DNA of 64,000 bases, taken from positions 361,024,267-361,088,266 of the forward strand of contig NC_053040.3 in the NCBI RefSeq assembly GCF_002575655.3, read 5' to 3'. Made by a program: the position numbers and the translations under genes. The notes under the pieces are model-generated. The model was not told where the DNA came from. It did not search any database and saw only the letters and a program-made list of their open reading frames with translations. Positions 43,881 to 56,048 of the stretch are shown piece after piece. The stretch's first letter is position 1. Each line of letters begins with the position of its first letter. The DNA comes from Aegilops tauschii subsp. strangulata. Its lineage: Eukaryota; Streptophyta; Magnoliopsida; Poales; Poaceae.

Positions 43881-45514
43881 TTGATAGCATCAATGCGCCT
43901 GGTCCACTCACTCGTTCAAGAGCAACACAGCTAGCAAATTTCTGTGGGCACTTTGCATTTGTCTCAATTTCTGAACCCAATAAAGTTTATGAAGCCTTCA
44001 TGGAACCTGAATGGATTCAAGCTATGCAAGAAGAGCTTCAACAGTTCAAGCTGAACAATGTCTGGGAACTTGTCAAGCGTCCTGACCCTCGCAAGCACAA
44101 CATAATAGGCACAAAATGGATATATCGCAACAAGCAAGATGAGCATGGTCAAGTTGTCAGAAACAATGCTCGTCTCGTTGCTCAAGGATACACTCAAGTT
44201 GAAGGGATTGACTTTGATGAAACATTTGCTCCCGTGGCTAGGCTTGAAGCCATTCGCATACTACTAGCCTACGCAAATCATCACACCATCCTTCTGTATC
44301 AAATGGATGTGAAGAGTGCATTTCTCAATGGCAAGATTGAAGAAGAAGTGTATGTTGCATAACCACCTGGCTTTGAAGATCCAAAACATCCTAATATGGT
44401 ATACAAGCTCAACAAGGCATTGTATGGCCTCAAACAAGCCCCTCGCGCTTGGTATGACACACTCAAAGACTTCCTGAAGAGCAAAGGCTTCAAACCTAGT
44501 TCCCTGGATCCCACACTCTTCACGTAGACATATGATGGTGAACTGTTTGTGTGCCAAATATATGTGGATGACATTATCTTCGGCTGCACCAACCAGAAAT
44601 ACAGTGATGAGTTTGGACACATGATGCAAGAGCAATATCAGATGTCCATGATGGGTGAGCTGAAGTTCTTTCTTGGTCTTCAAATTCGTCAGCAAAGCAA
44701 TGGCATCTTGATATCTCAAGAGAACTATCTCAAAGATTGCCTGAAGAAGTTTGGAATGCAAGACTGCAAAGGTTACACGACGTCAATGCCAACCAAGAGT
44801 CATCTGGGTCCTGACGCCAATGGTAAAGAGTTCGATCAAAAGGTATACCGCTCCATTATTGGTTCTTTACTTTATTTATGTGCATCTAGGCCAGATATCA
44901 TGCTTAGTGTTTGCATGTGTGCTTGATTCCAAGCGGCACCAAAGGAATCACATCACTTAGCTGTGAAGCGAATTCTTCGATATTTGGCTTACACCCCAAC
45001 ATTAGGATTATGGTATCCAAAGGGCTCAGAGTTTGATCTAGTTGTATTCTCGGATGCTGATTATGCTGGTGACAAGGTGGATCGCAAGTCTACATCAGGC
45101 ACATGTCACTTTCTGGGACGATCACTTGTCTGTTGGTCTTCAAAGAAGCAGAACTGTGTATCACTCTCCACTGCTAAATCTGAGTACATTGGTGCTAGAT
45201 CTTGCTGCGCTCAGCTTCTATGGATGAAGCAAACACTCAAGGACTGTGGCATCCATCTGAAACAAGTACCACTCTACTACGACAACAAAAGCGCCATCAA
45301 GATTGCCAACAATCCAGTTCAGCACTCGAAGACAAAGCACATTGAATTTCATCATCACTTTCTCAGATATCATGTCATGAAGGAAGATATTGATATCATA
45401 CACGTCAACACTGAAGAGCAATTGGCAGATATCTTCACAAAGCCCTTGGATGAGAAAAGGTTTTGCAAGTTGCGGTGTGAGCTAAATATCTTGGAATCCT
45501 CCAATGTCCTGTGA
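43872..45514 (+). pseudogene. SIRE-like reverse transcriptase and RNase H, three nonsense codons
   Basis: A shift near 43865-43880 brings in the frame that runs to TGA at 45512-45514. RVT_2 reverse transcriptase: [38 protein letters not shown] block, [23 protein letters not shown], and YVDD at 44561-44572. RNase H: FSDADYAGDKVDRKSTSG near 45045-45098, then CVSLSTAKSEYIGA and DNKSAIKIANNP. In-frame stops occur at 44360-44362 (TAA), about 44525 (TAG) and 44924-44926 (TGA). It would copy element RNA into DNA if intact. Catalytic residues are still present. Confidence 0.9.
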
Positions 45515-46959
45515 TCAGGCACACATCCTAACACTTATGCATGTTGATGACTTAGATGTGCAACACACGAAGTAATGTATGTCTTCAATCAATTAAGACT
45601 TATACTCTGAGTGTGAATACATTAATGTGGAATTTGACTTCGGAGCGCCACGATAATTGTGCGTCGTGTCTGGGTCTAATACTTCCTATACGGTGGGTAA
45701 CGCCACCACCAAATCTTTATTTGAAGTGTTTCTCCTAGCGTTACATTTGCTAAGTCTTCGCATTTGGTTTATCTTCAATATTAACATGACTTCTTGTTTA
45801 TCTTCACAATGTTGATTTGATCTTATTCTGATATATACATATATTAGTGATTTGTCCTCTACACCATTCACTTATTGCTATGTCTCCTCGTTTGAATCTT
45901 TTGGACTAAGTGAATGTGATCGGACCCTAACCTCTCTATGCTTTCTTCTCAAATCTATCTATCCAAATCATATGCATTCTATTGGAACCGTCGAATATCT
46001 TCTCTGCGTCCTTGTCAGCAGAAGATACAGAGACAAACATTAAATCTGTTTTAAATGCTCAATTCTTATTGCCTGAAACCCGGAGAAGCCGGAACGACCA
46101 CCCGACAGTCCAGGCGTGCGTGGGAACATGGAACAACTTCCAATGTGTTGCATGTTTGCCACGTGTCTCTCAGATGTGAACCGCCAGGGGCACCTGCGTA
46201 ATTACGTTGTGCCGTCCCTCTCCTTATAAATGCACATCACATCAAGGTCAAAAATCCTTCTTCCACCTCTCCACCTCAACAAACCCTAGCGCCACCGCTA
46301 GCTCTTGACGACACCGGCGACGAAGCGCTTAGCTTCCGCGACCTCACCGACGCCGTCCTCACGCCGGCCGCGGACATCGTCTTCTCCGCCGCTGCCGTAG
46401 GTGTCCTTCGTCACCAAGTTAGGGCACTGAAGATTGAACTGCTCGGCCTCATCTTCTACTCCGTCTAGCAGTTCATCGTGTGGTAAATTAAAACTCTCTT
46501 TTTACCGTCTTTTTGATCCGATAGATTCATCCTTTCTACCAAAAGTTGTTTCTGCCGCCACAAATTTGGATCTATCCTGTTCTGCATCTCATAATATGCC
46601 TAGTATATTCACTTATGCTTCACACGTAGTTAGATTCCTTACTTGTACCTATTCTTGGATTCGTACAAATCTGGAACCAACTCTCAACATATAGGTGAAT
46701 GTCTTTGCGCTATGAGGTCAATGTCTTCTAAACTGATTTATCTTCAAAAATCTTCTGAGAATGCATATGACCTCTTCCCCTTCCCTCGCATCTCTAATGT
46801 TGTCACAGGTACATGTCCGTGGGAGAATCCCTTGGTTCTCATAGTCTGCATTCATTTGCAGAATTCTTACAGCATCATATCAACTCTCCCGAAGCTAGTT
46901 CCTGTCTGACCAGCAGACGGAAGCCTTTGACAGTTTTGAAGCCATTCAGTCTGAACTTC
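45515..46959 (+). other. spacer with gene-like leader before the env-like ORF
   Basis: There is no coding homology. 45515-46200 is AT-rich. At 46220 a TATA box is followed by a leader of plant 5'-UTR type (CCTCAACAAACCCTAGCG, then GCGACC/CGCCG-rich text to 46410). A candidate intron runs from GTAAAT (46483) to TTGTTGTCACAG-type acceptor (46808), and a shorter one may end at ATTTGCAG (46860). Confidence 0.5.
46225..46230 (+). promoter_or_regulatory. internal TATA box upstream of the env-like ORF
   Basis: CTCTCCTTATAAATGCAC gives TATAAA about 730 nt before the env-like ATG at 46960. GC content jumps just downstream, as in grass gene leaders. If used, it would give a separate mRNA for the third ORF. 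Confidence 0.5.
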
Positions 46960-49900
46960 ATGGCAACAGATAAGTCAGCAAGGAAGGGAGGCAGACAGCG
47001 CCGTGGGGGGACATCAAGAGATTTTCCACCTGACCTCTATGAGTTGTACAAGATAGATCCAGAAGAGGATTACAATCAGCGAAAAACATGAATCCAATGG
47101 ATTCGAAGATATTGGGCCGAGCAATGGTTCAAGTACAGGTTTGTGACCCAGAAATATGCTGAAAAGAATGCCATCAAGCGACCTTGGGGAGACATCTTGT
47201 ACAAAAATCTTCCACCCAGGTCCAGAACTGAAGCTATCGGTCAGGGTTTCTACCCTTGCATGGTCCGTGGACCACAGCCTATTGATGCCGACCCATCCTC
47301 TCTGCTATGGTGTCGTGAAGACAATCTGTTCAAGCGCAACTTCCAGTTTGCCAAGAACTCGGCCAAAGAGAACAAGAAGTCGCGAGGATTAGACTTCAAC
47401 CCAGGTCCCTCTGCTCCTCGTGCCGATGGCACACGCGATGCTGAACCCAATATTGTTGGGCCCTTCTACAACCTTGAAGGTCTCATAACTCACATTATGG
47501 TTCAAGGGGCTGTTGTGGATCACTCTGCCGATGACGCTGATTCTGACGAAGCGCCTGCAGCACCGAAGCCTAAGAAGCTGAAGAAACCCAAGGCTTCGAA
47601 GCCCTCCGCTGCACCAAGAGCTTCGCAAGCGAAGCCGTTGGCCACTGCTCCTCCTGCACCAAGTGTGCACTCTGAAGATCTCTCACATATCTCCAAGTCT
47701 AAGAAGAAGAAGAAGAAGCCCATGCAATCTGCTGGTCAAGTACTGACCCCTACTGCTGTTCTCATGAATGAGAACAAAGCCATTGATCTGTCGAGTGACG
47801 ACGATCTTGCCGATGATGCTCTTGAGCTGCTGATAAAGAGCAAGCAAGAGGCGGAAATCTTCAATGATTTGCCTCTCTTTGATGTGGTAGTGTTGAACAA
47901 CTTCATTGATGAGTGGTTTGACACCCCAAATCTCAGCTATGATGATCTTCAACTTCCGATAGGCCTCAGCGTCTCCTTCCATGGAGCCATTGCTCCTGAG
48001 CTGGCTCTTGCTCAGAGAATTGTTGAACTGAAGCACAAAATTGACTATGAGAAGGCTCAGTTCAAGAAGCATATGGCCCAGCTCAGTGTGACAGACGTCC
48101 AAAACTTCAAGACAATGATGCATGAGCTCAAGGAGGCGTTTCACAAGAAACGTGACGAAGCCAAAGGTTCACGAAAGCGCATGAAGCACTTGGCTGCCAA
48201 ATGTGTTCAAGCTTACAATGAAGCTGAGAAGCGCAAGGCAATTGGGCGTCCTGGCATTGACCCCAAGATGGCTGCTAAGAAAAAGAAGCCTACTGTGGCC
48301 CCAGCTGAAACATCCAGGCGGGAAGAACCTCGCATTGTCTTCCCCGCCAGTATGACAGACGTGAAGCCTAAGGTCCCCACAGTGGCTTCAGAGCTCAAGA
48401 AAACAAGGCCAGTTGAAGCCGAAGCCAGAAAGCGCAAGACCAAGAACACCACTGACGAGGCTCCACCTGCCAAGAAGCAAAAAACCAAGAAGAAAGATCG
48501 GGCTGCTCCCACAGAGCCCCTTGTCGTCGAGCCAATTTCTGTTGCTCGTCCTGCATCTACACAATAAGAGCGTCGTTTGATAGTTCATGAGCCTGCTTCC
48601 CCAGAGGCTCCTGAAGCTGAAGACGTTCCAGCTGTCAACCCCACCGCAGTTGAAGACATTGGTCCCCAAGACAATGTAGAAGATGATGAAGTCCTTCTTC
48701 AGATCGAGCACAATGTGGTATCATCACCTATTCTCACGAACAGCGAACTCATCAGCATTGGTCGTCCTTTGATGCCAATCGCTCAGGATGACTCATGGGC
48801 TGATCACCCTCAAGACTCCCCACGTCAAGAAGAAACACAAGCTACTCCCCCAACTCAAGTCACCACTCCGGTGCTTGAAGATGATGACTTTGAGGCCCAA
48901 CCTACTCCATCTCCAGAAGCGTCGCCAGCGTTCCGCAGGCTTCGTAAAGGACCAAGGCCACAAGTCACTATGTCGAGTGTTCCAGAAGGAGAAGAGCACC
49001 AACCAGTATCACGCCAAGTATTTCCTAAAGCCTCTCCTACTGCGAACATCCCCGAGTCTGAAGCCAAAGCGGCTGAAGATATTTCGGCTGCATCAGCCGA
49101 TGAACAAGAAGAGCCAAGAAATGAAGAAGAACGTGTTGCTACACCCCCAACCAACCCTGAAGTTGTTCTCGAGGAGAACGTGTCTGACCCTCCAGCTACT
49201 CGAGTGGAGGTTGATAACATTGAGGCGGCCACCAACACCCATACTGAAGCCACTGACGTTGTCATGGCTGAAGCTACTATGGCGCGTGAAGTTAATGTGC
49301 TGCCAGAAGTGATTGCACCTGAAGCCAATGCTGCTCCTGACGCAAATCTGCAGCCAGAAGTCAATACCACTGCCACTGCTCCTGTACCGCCTCCACGGCC
49401 ACACACCATCGAGCAAGCATATGATCATGGTCAGCTGGTCACTGTCAGATGGCCCATTCTGGTTCCTCCACCTGCTGCTGGTCCGCAATTTGACTATCAT
49501 ATCGAGCACATGCCTCAGGTCCAGAAGCCGAAGCCAAGGTTGCCCAGGTTTCCAGGTACAGCAACTTCACCAGGGTCGTTCAATGCAAATGGCTTCATTG
49601 CGCACAACACTTTCTTTGATAGTGCCAAGAACCCCTATTCCAAGCCAAGGATTTCTTCTGATCGGTTCTGGAGCTATCAGCAGCGCAACTACTATTCCTG
49701 TGTTCTCTATGACCAAGGGCGCATCTTCCCACATATGCGTCTAGACTGTGAAGCCATTGCTGGACTACCCTGCCTTGAAGAAGCCCTTGACTGCTTCCGT
49801 GATGCTGGACTTCTGAACTTTTTGACTGATAAGGAGCATTGGAATGAAGAGCTTCTGCTACAATTTTCCACATTCGTGGCTACAACAGGGATCCGAAGAC

Positions 49901-51101
49901 TTGGGTCCTTGAGTGGATGACAGGCAATGTCCATCATGAAGCCAAAGCTCTTGACATTATTGAGCTCACTGGTCTGCCCACTCCAGGTGAATTATATGAA
50001 CCTAGTTGTCAGCTTCACCGCAATGCTTTGGAGAGCATCTTTCAGAAGCCAGAGCCCAACATGAGCCAAATGTTGAGCATGATGAAGCCACTGCCACGCG
50101 ACGCTGAATACCCAAGAGAATTCTTTGTTGAAGACCTAGAGTATCTGCCCCGAACAATCTATCATATCATAAGGTGAACTCTATGGCCCATCAAGGGACA
50201 TTCTTCTGTTGCAAAGCTTGAAGGAGCAATGAAAACATTGGTCTTTTATATCTTCATTGGCATCAGCTTCAATGCTCAAGACTTCTTTATCAGGCAATTG
50301 GCTGCATCAGGCTCTGATCTCTTTGGTCTGAAGTTCTACGCTCCATGGGTTATGCGCCTTATCAAGCTTCACTCTGCCGTCAACTATCAGCCTTCCGCAT
50401 GCAACCATCTGATATTTTTGCCAGAGGTTGATATGTCAGTTGAAGCCATATACCCAGAGCCTGCCAAGGAGTCTGTTTGTCTTCACAATGCTGATCACCA
50501 AAGCTTCACACAGCCCATTAAAGAAGTTCAGGCCGTCACTCGTGTTTATCCTTTGGCTGGCAATACTCGTGGCCCTCACCGTGCCCATACTGAAGCCACT
50601 GAAAGCACTATTGCTCAAAGGCCTCGGAAGCGATCTTGTGTTCTCAATGACCGAGAGCTTCTCGTTGCCCTGCATCAGAAACAGGATAAGCATCACTACT
50701 GGCTGAAGCGGTAGATGCAAAGCCTCTTGGTGGACGTCAATCGCATTCTCAACCTTGCCACCAAGAATGCATTTGTCACTCATGAAACCTGTCAGATGTC
50801 ATGGAAGAGTTTGACTTTGCTCAGTGCTAAAGCTGATCTGCAAGATGGTGGCTTCACTGAAAGATTCAAGCTTGACTCCACTCCTCCAAGGAATGATGTC
50901 TTGCGTCGGACTCCCTCTCTTGAAGACTCTGACTATTCCTCCTCAGCTGCAACGGTGAATGATAGAGTCATAGATGACCAAGATGATGCTACTTCACCAC
51001 CTCCAACTTCAGCACGTGTTGACAATGCACCAAGTTCATCTGCACCGCCAAACGCCAACGACGACCCTGCAGCTTCACCTACTCCTTCTGGGAACGAGTA
51101 G
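46960..51101 (+). pseudogene. env-like third ORF of the SIRE/Maximus-like element
   Basis: ATG 46960 (MATDKSARKGGRQRRGG) opens about 1380 codons to TAG at 51099-51101. The frame is broken by TGA at 47089-47091, TAA at about 48566, a frameshift near 49861-49868, TGA at about 50175 and TAG at 50713-50715. It lies after pol, where SIRE-clade elements carry an env-like ORF. Parts: a basic N-terminus with an RYWAEQWFKYRF block, Pro/Ala/Lys-rich regions (about 47560-47720 and 48250-48560), an acidic Pro/Ala-rich middle (48577-49400), then a more conserved domain (FWSYQQRNYYSCVLYDQ to IRQLAASGSDLFGLKFYAP, 49650-50340). One hydrophobic stretch (TLVFYIFIGISF, about 50235) could be membrane-related. 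No signal peptide or known envelope motif is visible, so a true envelope role is unproven. Confidence 0.75.
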
Positions 51102-51626
51102 CGGCTCTATGTCTTCAAACCTTTTTGGTCCTTACTGACAAAAGGGAGAGAAGCATATGGGTTGATAGTCTTCAAGCGGGTCCATATGGGCGGTTGCTTT
51201 ATATTTTGCCTAGTGTCTACAACTCTTGCTTTTGATACATTTGGTTCTTTGAGTTGTAACACTTAAACTTGATGGTCGTCTGCTACTTGTTTGCTATTCT
51301 GTGATGCGATGATAAATTCCGCATGTGCGATGATAAATTCCGCACGAAGTCATATTGCAGACGTCCATTTTCCATTATGCATGTCATTATCTTCGTTATA
51401 TCAAATCATGCATGATGAATTGTCTTCATAAGTTGAAGAGGATCTCCACAAGTACAACCTGCCATGTGCATTTGCATTCCAAAAGAAAATTACTTATATG
51501 CACATCTTCAGGGGGAGCCTTTTGCTACTTATGAATACAATACCTTAATCCTCTACAGTTTCACATACTTTTATCCCCGTTGAAAACTTCAACCAGTTTG
51601 TCATCAATCACCAAAAAGGGGGATAT
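51102..51626 (+). other. 3' interior and polypurine tract of the SIRE-like element
   Basis: Non-coding. A 20-bp unit is duplicated at 51305-51345 (GCGATGATAAATTCCGCA twice). The purine tract AAAAAGGGGGATAT (51613-51626) abuts the 3' LTR and is preceded by TTTGTCATCAATCACC, the clade's usual context. Confidence 0.75.
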
Positions 51627-52961
51627 TGTAAGTGCATCTAGTGCCACCCCTAGTTTGTTTTGGAGTATTGATGACAAACCTGGTTGAGGGACTAATGTGT
51701 TTGTGAGAATTGCAGGATAACACAGGTAGTAGTCCCTCATTGATTCGGTTTACCTACCGGAGATGGCCCCTAAAATGTATGAAGACATTGAAGACAATGG
51801 TGGTATGTGAAGATATTCACATTGAAGACTATGACAAGAGAAGACATCACGTGAAGACTATGGAGCGCGAAGACTTAGTTGTTCCGTTGTTTCCTTTTCG
51901 TCTTTGTTGAGTCATAGGAACCACCGTACTGTTAAGTGGGGTCCCAGTGAACAAAGTCAGAGTGACCGAAGTGATGCTCAACCAAATCCTATGTCTTCGA
52001 GCGAAGACAATGAGAGCAAATCTTATCCAGAGCTGGATGAGTCAGCTTTACTTGTAGCCCAAGTCAAGCTGCCGCGTGTGTTTGAAATTTGACCGTTGGA
52101 ACATGTGTCAGTTCCTTAGTGACCCAGGGTCATTTCAGACAAATCAAGTCGGGTTGCCTAGTGGCTATAAATAGCCCACCCCCTACACCATAAATTGGTG
52201 GCTGCTCAGAGTTAGTGCACGGCTTTTGTCGTTTGAGAGCAACCCACCTCTGAAGCTTTTGAGAGAGAGAAATCCTTGCAAGGACAAAGCCCAAACACCC
52301 AGAGCCAAAGAGTGTTAGGCATCACTGAAGTCTTTCTGTCCGCGTGACCAGAAGACTTGTTACACTTGAGGACTGTGCATCCTCCAGACGGTTAGGCGTC
52401 GCGTTCTGAGCATCCAAGAGTCATTGTGGATCGCGGGTGAACGAAGTCTGTGAAGGTTTTGAAGTCTACCTTGAAGACTTACCAGAGTGATTGGGCGAGG
52501 ACTGGGTGTCCTTAGCTCAAGGGTAATAAGGTGAAGACACGGTCTTCTGAGTTAAATCTCAGCCTCCCTAACCAGACGTACAGTTGTCACAGCAACTGGA
52601 ACTGGTCCAACAAATCCTTGTCCTCACCAAGCGACTGGTTCTATCATCTCCCTCTCTTTATTTACAGTTTGTCTTCGTGAAGTCATTGCCTGCCTGTGTT
52701 ACCTGTTTGACTTCACTGTGTGACTTCTATTGTTGTTTGGCTTCATACTATGTTCCATCCTGATCATTACTACCTAGCTGCTATTATTCTTCGTGCTTTC
52801 ACTTCATTGAATACTTGACTATGGCTTGCATAGTGTAGTCTACCTTCCGCTACATGTTAATAGGTTCATTTATATCGTTTGTCTTCAAAACTTCCATGTT
52901 TTGAAGACTTTCATAAAAATCGCCTATTCACCTCCCCTCTAGTCGATAACTAGCACTTTCA
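51627..52961 (+). repeat. 3' LTR of the SIRE-like element (1335 bp)
   Basis: It starts TGTAAGTGCATCTAGTGCC and ends ATAACTAGCACTTTCA, collinear with the 5' LTR throughout, with about 40 substitutions counted by eye and one or two single-base indels. Confidence 0.93.
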
Positions 52962-54468
52962 CAAGCGTAGAGTTTTGTAGGACAGTAGCAAATTTCCCTC
53001 AAATGGATGACCTAAGGTTTATTAATCTGTGGGAGGCGTAGGATGAAGATGGTCTCTCTCAAACAACCCTACAACCAAATAACAAAGAGTCTCTTGGGTC
53101 CCCAACACACCCAATACAATGATAAATTGAATAGGTGCACTAGTTCGGCGAAGAGATGGTGATACAAGTGCAATATGGACGGTAGATATAGGTTTTTTAT
53201 AATCTGAAAATATAAAAACAGCAAGGTAGCAAGTGGTAAAAGTGAGCAAAAATGGTATTGCAATGCTTCGAAACAAGGCCTAGGGTTCATACTTTCACTA
53301 GTGCAAGTTCTCTCAACAATGATAACATAATTAGATCATATAACAATCCCTCAACGTGCAACAAAGAGTCACTCCAAAGTCACTAATAGCGGAGAACAAA
53401 CGAAGAGATTATTGTAGGCTACGAAACCACCTCAAGTTATTCTTTCTGATCGATCTATTGGGGTATCCCTATAAGTGTCACAAACAGCCCTAGAGTTCGT
53501 ACTAAAATAACACCTTAAGACACACATCAACCAAAACCCTAATGTCACCTAGATACTCCAATGTCACCATAAGTATCTGTGGGTTTGATTATACGATATG
53601 CATCACACAATCTCAGATTCAAAGAACTTCAAAGAGTGCCCCAAAGTTTCTACCGGAGAGTCAAGACGAAAATGTGTGCCAACCCCTATGCATAAGCTCA
53701 GAAGGTCTCAGAACCCGTAAGTTGATCACCAAAACATACATCAAGTGGATCACGTGAATATCCCATTGTCACCACAGATAAGCACATGCAAGACATACAT
53801 CAAGTGTTCTCAAATCCTAAAAGACTCGATCCAATAAGATAACTTCAAAGGGAAAACTCAATCCATTACAAGAAGGTAGAGGGGGAGAAACATCATAAGA
53901 TCCAACTATAATAGCAAAGCTCGCGGTACATCAAGATCGTGCCAAATCAAGAACACGAGAGAGAGAGATATCAAACACATAGCTACTGGTACATACCCTC
54001 AGCCCCGAGGGTGAACTACTCCCTCCTCGTCATGGAGAGCTCCAGGATGATGAAGATGGCCACCGCTGATGGTTTCCCCCTCAGGCAGGGTGCCGGAACG
54101 GGCTCCCAATTGGTTTTTCGTGGCTACAGAGGCTTGCAGCGACGGAACTCCCGATCTAGGTTCTGTTCTAGAGGTTTTGGGATTTATAGGAGGTGTTGGC
54201 GTCAGGGACAAGTCAGGGGGTCCACGAGTAGCCTACAAGACCGGAGGGCATGCCCTCCACCTTTGTGGAGGCCTCGTGGCTCTTCTGGCCCAACTCTTTT
54301 GCTTTGGGGGCTTCTTCTGCTCCATAAAAACTCACCGCAAATTTTCACCTCAATTGGACTCCGTTTGATATTCCTTTTCTGTAAAAGTGGAAAACAAGGA
54401 AAAAATAGAAACTGGCACTGGGCTCTAGGTTAATAGGTTAGTCCCAAAAATCATATAAAATAGCATAT
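52962..54468 (-). repeat. minus-strand Athila-like LTR (piece 2)
   Basis: It resumes the LTR cut at 38149 and continues as the reverse complement of the 18793/25452 LTR type until 54468, where a second minus-strand LTR starts inside it (last five bases CATAT). About 100 bp of the LTR start is therefore missing from view. The GC hairpin is present: outer arms CCACGAG (54222-54228) and CTCGTGG (54273-54279), with a 16-bp perfect palindrome GGAGGGCATGCCCTCC at 54243-54258 between them. Confidence 0.85.
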
Positions 54469-56048
54469 TGATGCCTGCTAGAACTACGTAGGTATTTTCC
54501 CAAAGAGGAAGGGATGATGCAGCACAACAACGTTAGGTATTTCCCTCAGTGATGAGACCAAGGTTATCGAACCAGTAGGAGAACCAAGCAACACTACATA
54601 AACAACACCTGTAGACAAATAACGAATACTCGCAACCCGACGTGTTAAACGGGTTGTCAATCCCTTTCGGATAACGGCGCCAAAAATTGGCAAACGAACG
54701 TGAGAGAGTTGTAATAATTTGATAGATTGAACGCCAAATAAAATAAAGTGCAGCAAGGTATTTTTTATTTTTGGTTTAATAGATCTAAAAACAAAAGCAA
54801 ATAAAATAGATCGCAAAGGCAAATATATTAAAGAAGAGACCCGGGGGCCGTAGATTTCACTAGTAGCTACTCTCGAGAAAAATAGCAAACCGTGGGTAAA
54901 CAAATTACTGTTGGGCAATTGATAGAACTTCAAATAATCATGACGATATCCAGGCAATGATCATTATATAGGCATCACGTCCAAGATTAGTAGACCGACT
55001 CCTGCTTGCATCTACTACTATTACTCCACACATCGACCGCTATCCAGCATGCATCTAGTTTATTAAATTCATGGAGAAACGGAGTAATGCAACAAGAACG
55101 ATGACATGATGTAGACAAGATCTATTTATGTAGAAATAGACCCCATCTTGTTATCCTTAATAGCAATGATACATACGTGTCGGTTCCCCTTCTGTCACTG
55201 GGATCAAGCACCGTAAGATCGAACCCATTACAAAGCACCTCTTCCCATTGCAAGATAAATAGATCAAGTTGGCCAAACAAAACCCAAATATCAGAGAAGA
55301 AATACGAGGCTATAAGCAATCATGCATATAAGAGATCAAAGAAGACTCAAATAACTTTCATGGATAAAAAGATAGATCTGATCATAAACTCAAAGTTCAT
55401 CGGATCCCAACAAACACACCGCAAAAAGAGTTACATCATATGGATCTCCAAGAGACCATTGTATTGAGAATCAAATGAGAGAGAGGAAGCCATCTAGCTA
55501 CTGACTACAGACTCGTAGGTCTACAAAGAACTACTCACGCATCATCGGAGAGACACCAATGGACATGATGCACCCCTTCGCGATGGTGTCTAGATTGGAT
55601 CTGGTGTTTCTGGAACTTGCGGCGGCTAGAATTGATTTTCGTCGACTCCCCTAGGGTTTCTGGAATATTGGGGTATTAACAGAGCAAAGAGGCGGTTTGG
55701 GGGGCACCCGAGGTGGGCACAAACCACCTGGGCGCGCCTGGGCCTCCAGGCGCGCCCTGGTGGGTTGTGCTTCCCTCAGAGCACCCCTAGGTGCTTCTTC
55801 AACCCACTGGATGTCTTCTGGTCCAAAAAAATCCACAAAAAGTTTCTCTGCGTTTGGACTCCCTTTGGTATTGATTTCCTGCGATGTAAAAAACATGCAG
55901 AAAACTGCAACCGGCACTTGGCACTATGTCAATAGGTTAGTACCAAAAAATGATATCAAATGACTACAAAATGAGTGTAAAATATCCAAGAATGATAATA
56001 TAACAGCATGTAACAATCAAAAATTATAGATACGTTGGAGACGTATCA
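54469..56048 (-). repeat. 3' LTR of the minus-strand Athila-like element (1580 bp)
   Basis: On the plus strand it starts TGATGCCTGCTAGAACTACG and ends GGAGACGTATCA. It is the same family as the solo LTR at 17110-18692 (similar length, shared GGCCCCCGGGTCT block). A 54-nt hairpin with 25-bp arms (two mismatches, 4-nt loop) at 55717-55770 replaces the CCACGAGG-type arms. Confidence 0.85.

Larger units (their letters stand above)
38150..52961 (+). mobile_element. complete SIRE/Maximus-like Ty1-copia element (14.8 kb)
   Basis: LTRs of 1334 and 1335 bp, a tRNA-iMet-type primer site, gag, protease-integrase, reverse transcriptase-RNase H, a long env-like ORF and a purine tract are all present in order. 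Flanks are CAAGG (38145-38149) and CAAGC (52962-52966), a 5-bp duplication with one mismatch, and the LTR it interrupts continues across it. By eye about 40 differences separate the LTRs (~3%), which would be near 1.1 million years at 1.3e-8 per site per year. All reading frames carry stops or shifts, so it is dead. Confidence 0.93.

Noticed and set aside
53022..53276. Repeated short frame beginning MFRSIAIPFLLTF, also at 20071-20334 and 26718-26981
   Set aside because: It is the same LTR segment seen in each copy of one LTR family (once inverted); conserved because the DNA is shared, with no coding evidence.
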